Shown here: positions 1-10,814 of the stretch, piece by piece | Layout of the letters: each line of letters opens with the position of its first letter | Numbering within the stretch: position 1 is the stretch's first letter | Source of the DNA: Alopecurus myosuroides | Taxonomy: Eukaryota; Streptophyta; Magnoliopsida; Poales; Poaceae | Assembly (NCBI GenBank): GCA_028641055.1 | Contig: CM054062.1 | Coordinates: forward strand, 235,860,376-235,924,375 | Length of the DNA stretch: 64,000 bases | Direction: 5' to 3' | The notes under the pieces: generated by a model | Databases searched by the model: none | The model's input: the letters and a program-made list of their open reading frames with translations, nothing else | Told to the model about the DNA's origin: nothing | Position numbers and translations under genes: made by a program

Positions 1-2888
1 AGATCTCGCAACGAAGTTGCAAGCAAACAGCATAGAAAAGCACTGTCTGAAACAAACGACTTTTATTTCGTTGACAGGACGAGCTGTCTCCTTTCCAGCC
101 ATCCAAAGGGGATGGCGCGGCAGATCGGCAGCGGGCAGGCGCACACACAAACACAGGGGGCGGCATTGCATGGGATCCATCAGAGAAAGGACAGCAGGGG
201 CAGTGGAGTTAACTTGCAGGCAGGCATGTTGTGGCAGGGCGCAGACGCACGCAGAGGCAGAGGGAAGGGAAAGGAGAAACGCAAAAGCTACACTCAAACT
301 GCTTTCTGACAAGAAAAATAACTCACGCACTGGTCATGACCATGCCATGATCTACCCATCGGGCGCTGCACTTGGCACACAAAATAAATACAGTACCGCC
401 ACCAAGTACAGCGACACACGCGAGGCGAGGAGCAAGGACAGAGTGAGATGAGCTCGCATCGAACGGCCTCACCGCAATGCCAAAAGTGCACACCCCTGAC
501 TAAAGTATCATGCCACCCTCTGGTCCCCTCCCCTCCCCTACGTACGAACTCAACCCTCTCCACGGCACACTACACACAGGCACGAACCCTTTTCATCCCA
601 TTCTTCTGTTTCTTCCGTAGAGCCAGCTACATATAATAACAATCATCATTATAGATAGAGTATAGTTAATTATGCAGTGGATGGGTAGATGGAACACACA
701 TAATCCTAGGAATAAACAACCCCTAGACCAGGAACTGTCTAGTACTATGACTTCCACTTATCTATCTATGGATGCATCTATTGTTGAATCGGAGGGAGTA
801 ATTGTCTACTAATTGTGGGAGGGGGGCGCTTTCCCGTCTGCTTTTCTGGGATGGTAGTGGTGGTGGTGATGGTCATGGTACACGGAGGAAAGAAGACGGC
901 GAGAGGGAAGTCGGAAGCGTACAGCAGTGAGATGAGATCTTTTAGCAGCGCAGATACAACACATCCTTTTCCGGTACCACTTCTGCGACTGAGCGCTGTC
1001 TGTCTCCAGCCGCGTCGCATCCCAGTCCCTACCAGTAATTTACCAAACCTCTGCATTCCATAATTAAACACCCACAGTGGGGATGGGATGCCACCACTTT
1101 AACTGAAACACACCACCTCCTTCCTCCCTCCTCGCTCGCCACTTTGTTTCTTCCTCTCCTCCCTCCCACTCCCACTCCCACGCCGCCTCCTTTGGTGGCC
1201 GCAAGGGACGATCTTGCCAGGAGCCATGGCCTGACCTTGCACCTGGTTTCTTGGCGAAGCGAGGAGGCAGGGTGGTTCAGGTAATTCTCTCGCGCTTCCC
1301 TTGCACCCCGTCCTGATTCTCATGCATCTCAAACAGTGCTTTTCTTTCCTTCAAAAAATACGGTCCGTCTTCTCTAGTTCATCGCTGTGTTCTTGCTTCT
1401 ACGACTAAAGGAGGAACTTCCTGCTAGTAGTAGTAGTAGCAGTTAAGATCCTTTCTTCAGGCGATCTTGCTTCGACGATCCATTCAATTCAAGCGTGAAC
1501 CTACTTGCGGTAGAATTCCTCTCATGAATCTAGTCCGTGCCTGCCTGCTCCTCCAGTGCACGTCGCTCGCTCAGCGGGGTGTTTTGCCGGTTGGTACCAC
1601 GTCGCCCTGCCAGGTTTTTGTTCTGTATAACACCGGATGCAGCTGCTGATAGGTTCTGCCCATCTCGCCCATGGATAATTATGTTTCCTTGCTTCCTATG
1701 TTTTGCCAAAACTGGCGAATCTCACTCCTGGTCCAGCTACTTTGGATAATTTATGTATGCGCCCTAAATAAGGTAGCGTTTGTATCACTAAGCTGTAGTA
1801 CTTTTCACAAATTAGTTGCATTAATTGTCGTCGAGTAGGACCGTGCATAATTATTCTTTGCGAGTGCAACCCTTCCGGTAGTAATCTAGTGATGATATTC
1901 GCAATGGCATGGACAGAAACAGGCCCAATCTGGTGAGCTGTAGACATTGCTATCAGATATTAGCTTGTAGCACGTGCGAAAAACTCTTGTTTGTTGGTGA
2001 ATTTGCGTAGCTATCCAGTGAAAAGACGTGTTGTTAGTGAATTTGCGTAGCCATGTATCCAGCATTTACGGTCTGTGTTCTCGTCTAGTGGTTTAAAATC
2101 TCCAGAACGCCATGATCCAACTGAACGGGGCATAAACGGGAACACCAAAGCTTCCATCTTTTCATGACAACAACTGAATGTGCTATTCTTGGACATTTTT
2201 TTCTATCAGATAAGGTTCCCTCTTAGAGATTCCCAGACCACAAAAGAAGCCATGCTTTTCATCTGTTTGTCCTTAGACCTGGCATCGAACATAGCATGTC
2301 CAGGCTTAACAATGAATCGGATGCTTGTCTTGATTTGTCACACTTCCCATCCCACATTCAGTTACTCAGCAAACATGAAATGTGCATCTGCTAAGAGGAA
2401 ATTCTGCTGTGCTCCTCTGGTCATCTGGATAAATCTGAATTGTTTGCTTTAGATTCCTAAATAACAGCATAAGCAACTGTCGTCTTCGGAATCACGTAAG
2501 CCCGAAGCAATCTCGGACAACAAAAAAATGTGTCGATTCAGACAGCATGCATGGTGCTTATCCACGAGGCTAAGCATGCCATTCTCCTAGTAAGCATTCA
2601 GTTTGTCATGATCACCACACGCACTGACAAGAAGAACAACACATGCTATTTTATCCCTGTACACTCATGGCTTATCTGCTGCACTCCGGTGAGTCAGCCA
2701 ATGAGTGCGGCCGAGACTAGAAACACGCAGATCTTTCCTTGTCAGTGCGTGCATCAAATCATCTCGCCAAGTACACACACATGCACTTGCTTACATGAGT
2801 TTGTTTCGTTCTGTGGATGCAGGTGAGAGATAAGGAAACAAAGTGACTCCAGGGGGGGAAGAAGGGTTCAGAGAAAGATTGTTCAGAG
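1..2888 (+). promoter_or_regulatory. Upstream region and probable 5' leader of the zinc-finger gene
   Basis: No protein-coding gene is supported here; the short ORFs look like chance. The stretch from about 1105 to 1280 is very rich in C and T (runs of CTCC and CCTCC), as plant 5' leaders often are. It ends in a good donor at 1281 (TTCAG|GTAATT). A pyrimidine-rich tract ending in AG at 2821-2822 lies 66 bases before the zinc-finger start codon. I infer a leader intron of about 1.54 kb (1281-2822). A short AGT microsatellite lies near 1425-1441. I found no convincing TATA box. Confidence 0.4.
1281..2822 (+). other. Putative 5'-UTR intron of the C2H2 gene
   Basis: The intron is inferred from a donor GTAATT after TTCAG at 1281 and an acceptor at 2821-2822 preceded by a T-rich tract. 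Downstream of the acceptor, only 66 nt of AG-rich leader separate it from the ATG at 2889. An alternative is that transcription simply begins shortly before 2889 and there is no intron. Transcript evidence would settle it. Confidence 0.35.
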
Positions 2889-3584
2889 ATGAAGAGCAAC
2901 AGCGTCCTGCGCCAAGATCAACCGTGTGAGGATCAGCTGTCCGACATCAGCAGCCAGGAGGCGTCCAACTCCTCCTCCTGCCCGCCGGTGACGCTCAACC
3001 TGTCGCTCACCGTCGTCGCAACTACCACCGAGTCGAGCACCACCGACAGCAACGGCAGCGGCGGGGGCGTGCAGGCCGCGGCGGCCGCCCGCGAACCGTC
3101 GCGTGTGTTCACGTGCAACTACTGCCAGAGGAAGTTCTTCAGCTCGCAGGCGCTGGGCGGGCACCAGAACGCGCACCGGCGGGAGCGCACGCTGGCCCGG
3201 CGCGCGGTGCACCGGCTGGACGCGTACCCCTACGGCTACGCCGACGTGTCCTCCCTGCCGCTCTACGGCTCCCACGGGCTGTACCCGATCGGCATCCAGG
3301 CGCACGCGTCGGCGCACCACCCGGGCGTGGCCGTGCCGGCGCCGTCGGAGCGGCAGCAGCAGCAGGACCAGGCGAGGACACGGGCGCTGCTGGGCCCGAT
3401 GCCGTTCCTCGTGGGAGGCGACGAGGAGGCCAGCCTCGGGTGGCCGGGAAGCTTCAGGCCACCACTAGGCGGCGGAGTGCTTCCCAGTGGCGCGGCTCTC
3501 CACCCGAGCTCCTACTTCGGTAGCAGCAGCGGCAGCGTGGTGGTGCAAGCCGACGAGGAGCCCGACCTCACGCTTAGACTCTAG
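2889..3584 (+). CDS. Single-finger C2H2 (QALGGH) zinc-finger repressor, ZFP1/3/4-like
   Basis: A complete 231-residue ORF in one exon. It has one plant-type C2H2 finger at residues 76-96 (C76, C79, H92, H96) carrying the plant-specific QALGGH helix (87-92), used to contact DNA. Two EAR-type repression motifs are visible: LNLSL at 36-40 and DLTLRL as the last six residues. A C-terminal LxLxL motif is typical of the Arabidopsis ZFP1/ZFP3/ZFP4 group, whose members act in the nucleus as transcriptional repressors in shoot development and hormone responses. The middle is low-complexity (Ala, Gly, Ser, Gln runs) and no signal peptide or membrane segment is seen. The start is the first Met after the AG-rich leader; upstream stop codons prevent extension. 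The repressor role is inferred from the EAR motifs, and the exact orthologue is not assigned. Confidence 0.9.
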   Translation: MKSNSVLRQDQPCEDQLSDISSQEASNSSSCPPVTLNLSLTVVATTTESSTTDSNGSGGGVQAAAAAREPSRVFTCNYCQRKFFSSQALGGHQNAHRRERTLARRAVHRLDAYPYGYADVSSLPLYGSHGLYPIGIQAHASAHHPGVAVPAPSERQQQQDQARTRALLGPMPFLVGGDEEASLGWPGSFRPPLGGGVLPSGAALHPSSYFGSSSGSVVVQADEEPDLTLRL

Positions 3585-4218
3585 CCAGTCCGTACGACGA
3601 CGTCGATCTCCTATAGGTTGGTGTACCTCGATCGTCAGGTTCTTGAGAAATTGCTAGCTCTGCTCCCGCTTGATATCGATCAGATCTGGTAGACGATTCG
3701 TATTGTTTCATGCACGCGTACTACTACGTCGCTACGTGCAAGTATTTTTGTACAGTTTTGGTGCTCTGCTGTGGTATTGGTAGTAATCGTGTACGCTATA
3801 ACTTCTTCCAGCGGTATCAAGATTCGGTGTGATGGCTGTGTGCCTGTGAAATTTCCTGTCCCGCCGTGGTATCGACACGACTCCCCCGCCGTCACTCTCC
3901 GCGGAGGCGCCGGAGTACTGTACAGCAACGGTGAGCGAGAGGTCGAGGCCACCGCTTCTGTTTACAAGACCATGATGTCCCAACAGGAGTTGCAACTTCT
4001 TGCAACAGTTGATTGGATCAAGACTGAACCGAGAACAGCCGAGCAGGCAAATCTACGCGGGATTCCAACACACGCACCAACACTGTGTGTCCCCCCAAAA
4101 CAAATCATTCAAAAGGAGAGAGCGTGACAGGTCTGAGGCGTTGAAATATTCTCATGACGATGCCAATTATAGCATGGAGCAAAATGCGCAGCTCATGACC
4201 CAACAACTGCACTCTGCA
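3585..4218. other. 3' flank of the zinc-finger gene
   Basis: This stretch should hold the 3' UTR of the zinc-finger gene, but I see no clear polyadenylation signal. Short ORFs on both strands have no recognisable similarity. Nothing else is supported. Confidence 0.5.
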
Positions 4219-4233
4219 CATCAGAAATATTTG
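4219..4233. repeat. Target-site duplication, left copy
   Basis: CATCAGAAATATTTG, identical to 5507-5521. It marks the 3' end of the minus-strand retroposon. Confidence 0.85.
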
Positions 4234-5506
4234 ACGAAATAGGCTTGCACCCCGCTATATTAATATAGCAACCACACCATACAACGTATATTAATATATC
4301 AACCACACCGTAAAACATTGAGACCTTTGCTGGGGCATAACAACACAAACCTGCCCAAAAGAACAACAAAAGAAAGAAAAAAGAAACTAATGCCAGAGGC
4401 GACAGATCGACAAACACGATGATGTCCCACAAACGTCGCGCCCACCGGAAAATTCCACCACGGTCCGCTGCCTTTGACGTGTCGTGTACCAAGCAACACC
4501 TCTAAGAAGGACTGCGACGACGACGACGCTGCTGCCCGGACTGATCCTAGGATTTCTCCCGGTACACTGAGGGGAGTGACGAGGGGGACAACCGACGCTC
4601 TTCAAGAAGGACGGTGGCGCCCGCAAGGGTCACCGCGCCGGTGCCGGCAAACACCAGCAGGGATTTCTCCCAGCCCCAACGTCCCCACCCAGGGCATATC
4701 CCCGGCTCCACCAAACTCGTCGCCCACCAACATGCGCCACCACCGTCTTGGGACCATCATCGCCGTCTCACTGTGGAAAGCCAAGCGAGGTCGGACGGAC
4801 CGAGAGAAGACATCGACAACAGAGAATCGGCAGTTCTGTCACCACGTGGGAGGGATCGACCTCCACCGCCGTAAGGCAGTAGCAGTCCGGACGCAACAAC
4901 AGGAGCACACCAGGCAGCAAGCCCGGCCAGGCCCAACCGGGCCTGTGAAGATCCCGCTACCGCGCTGCAGCAGACGTGGGAACGTCACCGCCACCCTCAC
5001 CGCGAGTCTCGACTCCGTCCAGCCGGAGGCACCGCAGGGGAGCTCGAGGCCAGCCTGCCTAAACCCAGATCGGGCCCAAAGGGCGCCGTCGGCCAAGCCC
5101 CACCCTACCCGCACCTCAGCCACCAAGGGGCAGCCCCAACTCTCCGCCTCCACCCGGCCACCATCGTCGGAACACCTCGAGCCGGGGAGCACCGACGCCA
5201 AGGCCGCCGCCCGAGCAGGAGACCCGCGCCGGGGAAAGAAGCGCCCGACCCCGCACGGGCATAGCCCGACAGCGCCTGCCGCCGCCGGCGTCGAGAGAGT
5301 AGACAGACGGGGGGCTAGGGGCGGCAGAAGACCACCCCGGTCACCCCGCTCGGGGAAGCGACACGAGGGGCACGAGGGGGGGAGGGGGCGGGGGAGGGAA
5401 GGAGGGCGCGGGGGAGAGGCCCGCGGCACGGCGGAACCCTAGGTTGCGGGCCTAGGTGTGCGGCCGCTCCGCTTAGAACGAACTGCCTAGGCAGAGAACA
5501 CAAATC
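4234..5506 (-). mobile_element. Non-LTR retroposon, 1.27 kb, with perfect 15-bp target duplication
   Basis: The same 15 bases, CATCAGAAATATTTG, occur at 4219-4233 and 5507-5521, and the bases outside them differ, so this is a clean insertion. Read on the minus strand, it starts GATTTGTGTTCTCTGCC and runs through a very GC-rich body (about 5450-4600). It ends in a T-rich tail with AGCGGGGTGCAAGCC and TTTCGT near 4234-4260. That tail resembles the 3' end at 12419-12460 (AAGCGGGGCGAAAGC), a style seen at grass LINE 3' ends. It encodes no reverse transcriptase. It could be an internally deleted LINE or a separate non-autonomous family; long GC-rich ORFs on both strands (322 aa plus, 196 aa minus) look compositional. 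The fresh duplication suggests a fairly recent insertion. Confidence 0.8.
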
Positions 5507-5521
5507 CATCAGAAATATTTG
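5507..5521. repeat. Target-site duplication, right copy
   Basis: CATCAGAAATATTTG, identical to 4219-4233. It marks the 5' end of the retroposon, next to the 3' UTR of the OBERON-type gene. Confidence 0.85.
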
Positions 5522-5744
5522 CAATGACAGGACACGCTTTTTGCAAGCAATTAACTGAATTCTTGTCTGTCAAGTTGTATCTGCCAGCCAGAGGTTAGGC
5601 CTCCTCTTATAACAGTTAAATGGTAAAAGAACAAATTGCAGGTGGAATTAATACAACAGCTCGGAAACCCTTCTAATGGAGAAAGCATGTAATTTTTCAG
5701 ACATCAGCAGATGGTATTTTTTTTCTTTTTTTACCGGGGGTGGT

Positions 5745-8700
5745 CTATACCCACATCTTCTTTGTGGCTTCCATCCGCTCAAGCAGGCCCTGGATCTCGG
5801 TCTGCATCCGCAGCTTCATCTTGTGGTAGTCATAGTGCGAGTTCTCCAGCGTCTTGAGCTCCTCCATCTTCTTCCTCCTCTTCTCCTCCGTCTCCTGGAA
5901 AGATAGCTTCGCCACCTTCGCTGCGTACTCCTCCTCCAGCTTCTGTGTTCTGGAGCGGACGATCTGGCGGTAGTTATCTACTTCCTTCCGCGCCTCATCA
6001 GCCAGCTTCTGGAAGAGTTTTGCTTCAGCTTCCTTGCACTTCACGATGGTCTCGAGGGTAGACGCGTCATCCTCCTTCGAGGTGCTGCTGAAATGGGGTT
6101 CAACGGAGAGTGGCTTTGGGCTGAAATGGGTTTCAATAGAGAGTGGCTTTGAGCTGCTGCCGAAATGGGGTTCAACAGAGGATGGCTTTGAGCTTGTGCC
6201 GTAATGGGGTTCAATAGAGAGCGGCTTTGAGCTGGTGCCGTAACGGGGTTCAATAGAGAGTGGCTTTGGGCTGGCCTTCAGCGCATCAATCTGTGTGTCA
6301 AGAATGGAAGTGCTGGCATTGAAATGGAAGGATTTTGATGCACTCATGGTTGGACTTAGAAGGGGAATCGCAGATTGGCTCGCTTGAGCTGACGCCAATA
6401 TACCTTTGGACTTGCTGCCAGTAACAGAGCAGTCCGTAACACCATCTGTGAAAACATAAAAGTTAGTTACCGCTGTGGTACCTGAAGAATTTTATAAACC
6501 TATGTACAAAGTATTTACTATCGCAGCATATATAATAACACCTCTGTTTCATATTGAGCAGTGCAGGGGAAATTTGACCCTGCTGCTCCAAAAGAAATAA
6601 CATCAGATTTTTTGTTATATCTGGAGATGTTACTATGTTGACAAAATAAACATTTTTCTTCGTAGATCATGCCCAACGTTATTCTTGTAATTGGTAACCC
6701 TTTTTTTGTTGTTGAGAATTTGTATTTTGTAACCTGGTGGAATAGCTACCACGAAATACAAGTATATTCAAGGACCCCAAGCCGAGTTCATGGTTCAGTA
6801 GAAGAAATATACGCTTTCTTTTCAATAAATTCAATAAAGATAGTGTTCACCAAAAAAAAAAAGTTACTTCGTTCATTTAGAGCTGCTGGCTTAATGCTAA
6901 ATTCATTTCATCATCGAACTCAATTCAAGCCACTCAGGAACACACTGTCTATATCATAGTATGTGTGCTAAAACACGGAAGCTCATTCTCCATTGCCTGC
7001 ATCATTTATGTTGCCAAACATACATCCTTATCACAATGCCGTGAGTTATAGTGCCACACAAATGGATTTCCCCCATAGATGGGGCTAACAGAACAAATTT
7101 TGAATACCTCGGCGGTCAAAGACCAATGATCTATGAACCACCTAAACAAATTTTGAATACCTTGGCGATCAAAGACCAAAGATCTATGAACCACCTAAAC
7201 AAATTTTGAATACTTTGGCGATCAAAGACCAAAGATCTATGAACCACCTAAACATAACTAAGCAATCCCATGAGTTGCAGTGACAAACCTTTGTACTTCC
7301 CAAATATGGGACAAACAGAAGAAATTCTGGATACCTAAACATGACTGACAGAGATGTTGTGTAGTGCAAAATACACACAATGATCATATTTCTAGGCAGT
7401 TCAAATGTGTCGAACGACATGGAAAATGTATGCAGCTGCTACAAGATCATGCTTATGGAAGTCATAAAGCAACCAGTTCATTAGAGAGCTCAAGTTTGCA
7501 GCTTATGGAGTATTTCAGTATGTGAAGTAAAGAGATCTTACATTTGAAGAATTGTAGCATGATGTTTGTTGCATCCACGAGGGAGATAACTTTCTTCGCA
7601 AGCATGCCGAGGACCTCTTCCGCCTTGGCATGAAGCCCCTTCCCCTCGAAATCACCACTAGCAGCAAAGATCTTCCTAACAAAATCTAGCTCTTTCATGA
7701 GAGTCTCTGCACTCCAGTTCTCTCCACAGCAATTGAACACCTCCTTAACAAATCCAAACATCTCAGAGGAATGGTTGCAACCAAGGCACTGGAACTGCAT
7801 CTCGGTCGTCCCTATCGGCCCCTTCAGCGTCGGGCCTGGTCTGATCAGGTTTTTCTCAAGCCCGCACGCAGCATGGCACCAGTGGCCGCAGACATCGCAG
7901 CCAACCCAGCTGCAGGTGTTTGCAGCACAGTCGAACTTGTGGCACACGGGGCACATACACGCGCTGCAGAAGCCTTTCTTGGCGGAGCAAATCTTGCACT
8001 CGCAATCGTCGACGGGCAGGATGCTCTTGCAGTTGATGTTGCGGCAGCGCGTCATGAGGAACATCTCCACAAGCTCGCTGCTCGGTACGCGGCCCTTGCC
8101 GGTGACAAACGCGGCGGTGCCGGTCCTGATGGCCACCAGGATCTCCAGCTGAGTCCTGTTGGCGCGGGCCAGCACCTCGGCCGTTAGGTCGGACCGGCGC
8201 TCCAGCCTCCGCTGCAGGCTTGCGAGCTCGTCCCTCTTCTCGGGAGCATCGACCATGGTCCGCACCGCCTCTCGCAGCACCTCCAGCGATTCGCTGGGGA
8301 AATCCTGCAGCACGTGCGCCATGGTGGACACGGAGTCCGTTACGATCTCCCGGAGGATCCTGTCGGGCCGCGAGGAATGCCCGGCGCGGCCACCGTCGAA
8401 GCTACCGCCCGCGCTGGCCGCAGCGGCAGCGGCGGCGGCGGCCATCTTGGCGGGGAGTTCGGTGGGGAAGAAGGAGGAGGTGCCCTCCTTCATGGGCGGC
8501 GTGGCGAAGGCGACGCTGCCGTCCCCCATGGGGCGGAAGTTGAAGCGGCTGTGCACGGAGCCGTTGGTGCCCTCCCCGGCCGCGTAGATGTCGGTGGAGT
8601 TGTGCGTGAGGGAGCAGCTGGGGTTGTGCGAGAACATGGAGTAGGAGTAGGACATGTCGTCGGAGTTGATGCTCCGGGTGCGCCCCGTGTTGGCGCTGTA

Positions 8701-9198
8701 TGTCCGCCGAGGAGGGGGCGCGGCGGCTGCGCCGGCCGACGCGGCGCGGAGATCTCCATCGGCAGCAGGTGCCGCCGACGGGAGCAGGGATGGGAGCTGC
8801 GTCTGCGGCTGGGAGGACTGCTGCCGGGGCTCGTCGGAGGCGAGGGAGAGCGAGAGCTGGAGGGAGTCGAGGCGCGGCTTCTTCCCGCCTGCCACGGAGG
8901 AGTCGTCGCCCGGAGGATCCCCGCGCTTGGGCGCGGAGAGGTGGAGGAAGTCGCGCTCGACGCAGAGCTTGGCGGCCTCGGCGGCAGCGTCGGCGGCGGG
9001 GTTGGGAGGGGAGGGCGGGCCCGCTGCGGCTGCGGATGCGGATGCTCCTGCCGCTGCTGCCTCGGCTGCGGCCGCGGAGGCGAGGGTGGGCTTGTCGCAG
9101 AGGTAGCTGCTGAGGGTGAGCTCGCGGTTGGGGAAGGGCTGGTCGGCGGGCGGCGGCGGGGCGCCGGAGTCCTTGGATCCGTCGGAGTCGCCGTACAT
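5745..9198 (-). CDS. OBE3-like: OBERON 3/TITANIA-type PHD-finger protein, two exons
   Basis: Exon 1 is 9198-7542 and exon 2 is 6445-5745. The intron has GTAAGA at 7541 and TTTTCACAG before 6445. The splice keeps frame across a split Tyr codon (T|AT, residue 553), giving 785 residues. Residues 1-270 are low-complexity (Ala, Pro, Ser). About 275-384 is a conserved helical block. The Cys/His-rich Oberon PHD finger is about 385-475 (CKICSAKKGFC, CPVCHKFDC, GHWCH). A 12-residue repeat array covers 612-675 and a coiled coil 678-785. OBERON proteins are nuclear, bind histone H3 tails and act redundantly in meristem maintenance and vascular and root initiation. Length fits Arabidopsis OBE3 better than OBE4. 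The start chosen is the Met of MYGDSDGSKD, 43 codons inside the longest ORF, because family N-termini begin this way. Short ORFs antisense to exon 1 are composition shadows. Confidence 0.9.
6446..7541 (-). other. Intron of the OBERON-type gene
   Basis: A 1,096-bp intron with GT-AG borders, supported by the reading frame joining cleanly on both sides. It contains a 53-bp tandem repeat (7092-7250) and an older diverged duplicate of the flanking sequence at about 7265-7345. Confidence 0.85.
7092..7250. repeat. 53-bp tandem repeat, three copies, inside the intron
   Basis: Copies begin at 7092, 7145 and 7198, each opening AACAAATTTTGAATAC and ending ATGAACCACCTA. Copies 2 and 3 are nearly identical; copy 1 differs at a few positions. 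The first bases of a fourth copy (AACATAAC) follow at 7251. Between about 7265 and 7345 a diverged relative of the segment 7035-7105 occurs, so the array grew out of an older duplication. Confidence 0.85.
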
Positions 9199-10008
9199 GG
9201 CCGCCGGATTCAGCGCGGATTCGGCGCGATTTCGGTGGGCGGGCTCGGGGTGGGATGGGGTTGACTTCCGCACGCCGAGACGCGGAAATGGGGCGGGCGG
9301 CGGGGGTTGGGAGGAAACTGGGCGCAACTCTTTTTTTAACTTGGTTTTGGTTTTTTTCTTGGAGGGATTTGTTTTGTTTTGTTGTGAGGTGAGAGTGAGA
9401 CTCTGGGTGAGCGGGGAATGTCTCGGCGAGGCAGAGTTTACTTTCCTCTCCGCTTGCTGCCGCCCGTGACGTTCAAAGCCGCGCTGCCCGCTCTACGGTC
9501 AAGATTTTGGCCGTTTCCCTATACACAAACGGACGGACGGTAGCGCGGGAACAGGTCGCAACGGTACTGCTTTTTCTACTGCCCTCGTGGAACCGCGACC
9601 GCGCTTGGTACGCGGGAGAGAAATAAAGGGTAACGCTGCTGCATGTGATTTTCGACGGTGACGATGAACGATCTCGTGTTTGTTTCAGAAAGACGATGAA
9701 CGTCGTCCCGTGCAGGGAAAGAAAGACCCGCTCGGTGCGTCGAGCAGGCAGAAAGAAAGAGCGGGCAGCAATCAACCTGGCCTCGGTGGACTGCCGACGC
9801 GGCAGCGCTAGCTGGAATTAATGGTGGGAGAAAGCTGGGGATTATCATAGCTTATCCTGCGTCTCGGGTGACAGCCGAGCCGTTTATCCATTGTTAGTTA
9901 AGTGCGGCAGCGACGCGGTGCCAATAAGACAGTAGGCCATCATCAATGGCGATCCACCCTGTTTTTGATCTGAAAATCGTCTAAAGACTTGGCCCATGGG
10001 AAATGTGA
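9199..10008 (-). promoter_or_regulatory. 5' leader and promoter region of the OBERON-type gene
   Basis: About 9199-9320 is GC-rich and pyrimidine-biased on the minus strand, as expected of a 5' UTR, followed by a short A-rich block on that strand at 9330-9380. No definite TATA box is seen. The longest plus-strand ORFs here are antisense to the leader and first exon and I do not support them. From about 9470 to 10008 I see no gene. Confidence 0.45.
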
Positions 10009-10805
10009 GATTTTCTTTTACAAATTGTCAGAAATAATCACCTCCAAATTTTATTATCAAAATTAACTTGGCGGGAAGGAGAAAAGTGACATGTGTTATT
10101 CCGTCGTATGGGATGGTGGGAAGTACGTATGGTGGGCCGTAGCCGCAACCATGCCCTCTCCCTCTCCGCCGCTGGTGCATTCCAGTCTTCAGCACCTCGC
10201 AGCGCTCGAGATCAAGTCCCGACGACGAGGACGCACGGGGAGGAGAGTAACTCGAGGTGGCGCCAGGAAGAACCGGCAGGCCGGGATATATCTCTAGGAA
10301 CCGAGCGCGCCGTCGGAATCTCCACAGAGGAAGAGATCAACGCGGCAATGCCCGGTGCCGGATGCAGGGAAAACGACGTCCGCACGGATGTGCCCAAATG
10401 TTTCCTTTTAGATTTTTTAGTTGGTCTGACAATTAGGACCCACCGCCAGTTATCTTAATTGGGCTGTCAATTACTGCTCATGCCAGGCGGGAAGCAACAA
10501 ATTTCATTTACAAAGTGGTAGTTTTATGCAATTTTCTCGCCAAAGGGATGGCGGCTTTCAGATATAGTAGGAGGTGGCGAAAAGGCTCTTCTCGCCATGC
10601 GACACGACGGAAAGTCACATTCCGCCTTTGGTTGTAGCGGAAAGTACATCAGGTCGTCACCGATGGGCAGGAGGTGCCACATGTCGTCTTTTCTCTCTTC
10701 CGCCATTCCTCCCTTCCGACCAGAATATTTTTAACAATAAAATTTGGAGGTGTGTATTTTGATAATACTATCCGCAGGTGGGTATATTTGTAAAAAAATC
10801 AAATT
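10009..10805. mobile_element. Mutator-like non-autonomous DNA transposon with about 90-bp imperfect inverted ends
   Basis: The left end (10009-10085) and the reverse complement of the right end (10690-10805) share a TTTTACAAAT-like terminus, then CACCTCCAAATTTTATT, then (with gaps) GGAAG and GAGAAAAG. The flanks GAAATGTGA (10000-10008) and GAAATGCGA (10806-10814) match at 8 of 9 positions, and 9 bp is the duplication length of Mutator elements. The right end is longer because it carries an extra CCCACCTGCGGATAGTATTATC block. No transposase is encoded. The interior (10100-10400) is GC-rich and unlike the AT-rich ends, so a captured gene fragment is possible but unidentified. Confidence 0.55.
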
Positions 10806-10814
10806 GAAATGCGA

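Noticed and set aside
3103..3523. Two Ala/Arg-rich ORFs overlapping the zinc-finger gene
   Set aside because: They are alternate frames of the GC-rich zinc-finger coding sequence with no motif of their own.
4474..5442. 322-codon plus-strand ORF rich in Arg, Pro and Gly
   Set aside because: It lies wholly within the minus-strand retroposon in a very GC-rich body where stops are rare in every frame; no domain is seen.
8314..9264. 316-codon plus-strand ORF rich in Gly and Val
   Set aside because: It is antisense to OBERON exon 1; its glycine and valine runs mirror alanine, serine and proline codons of the real protein.
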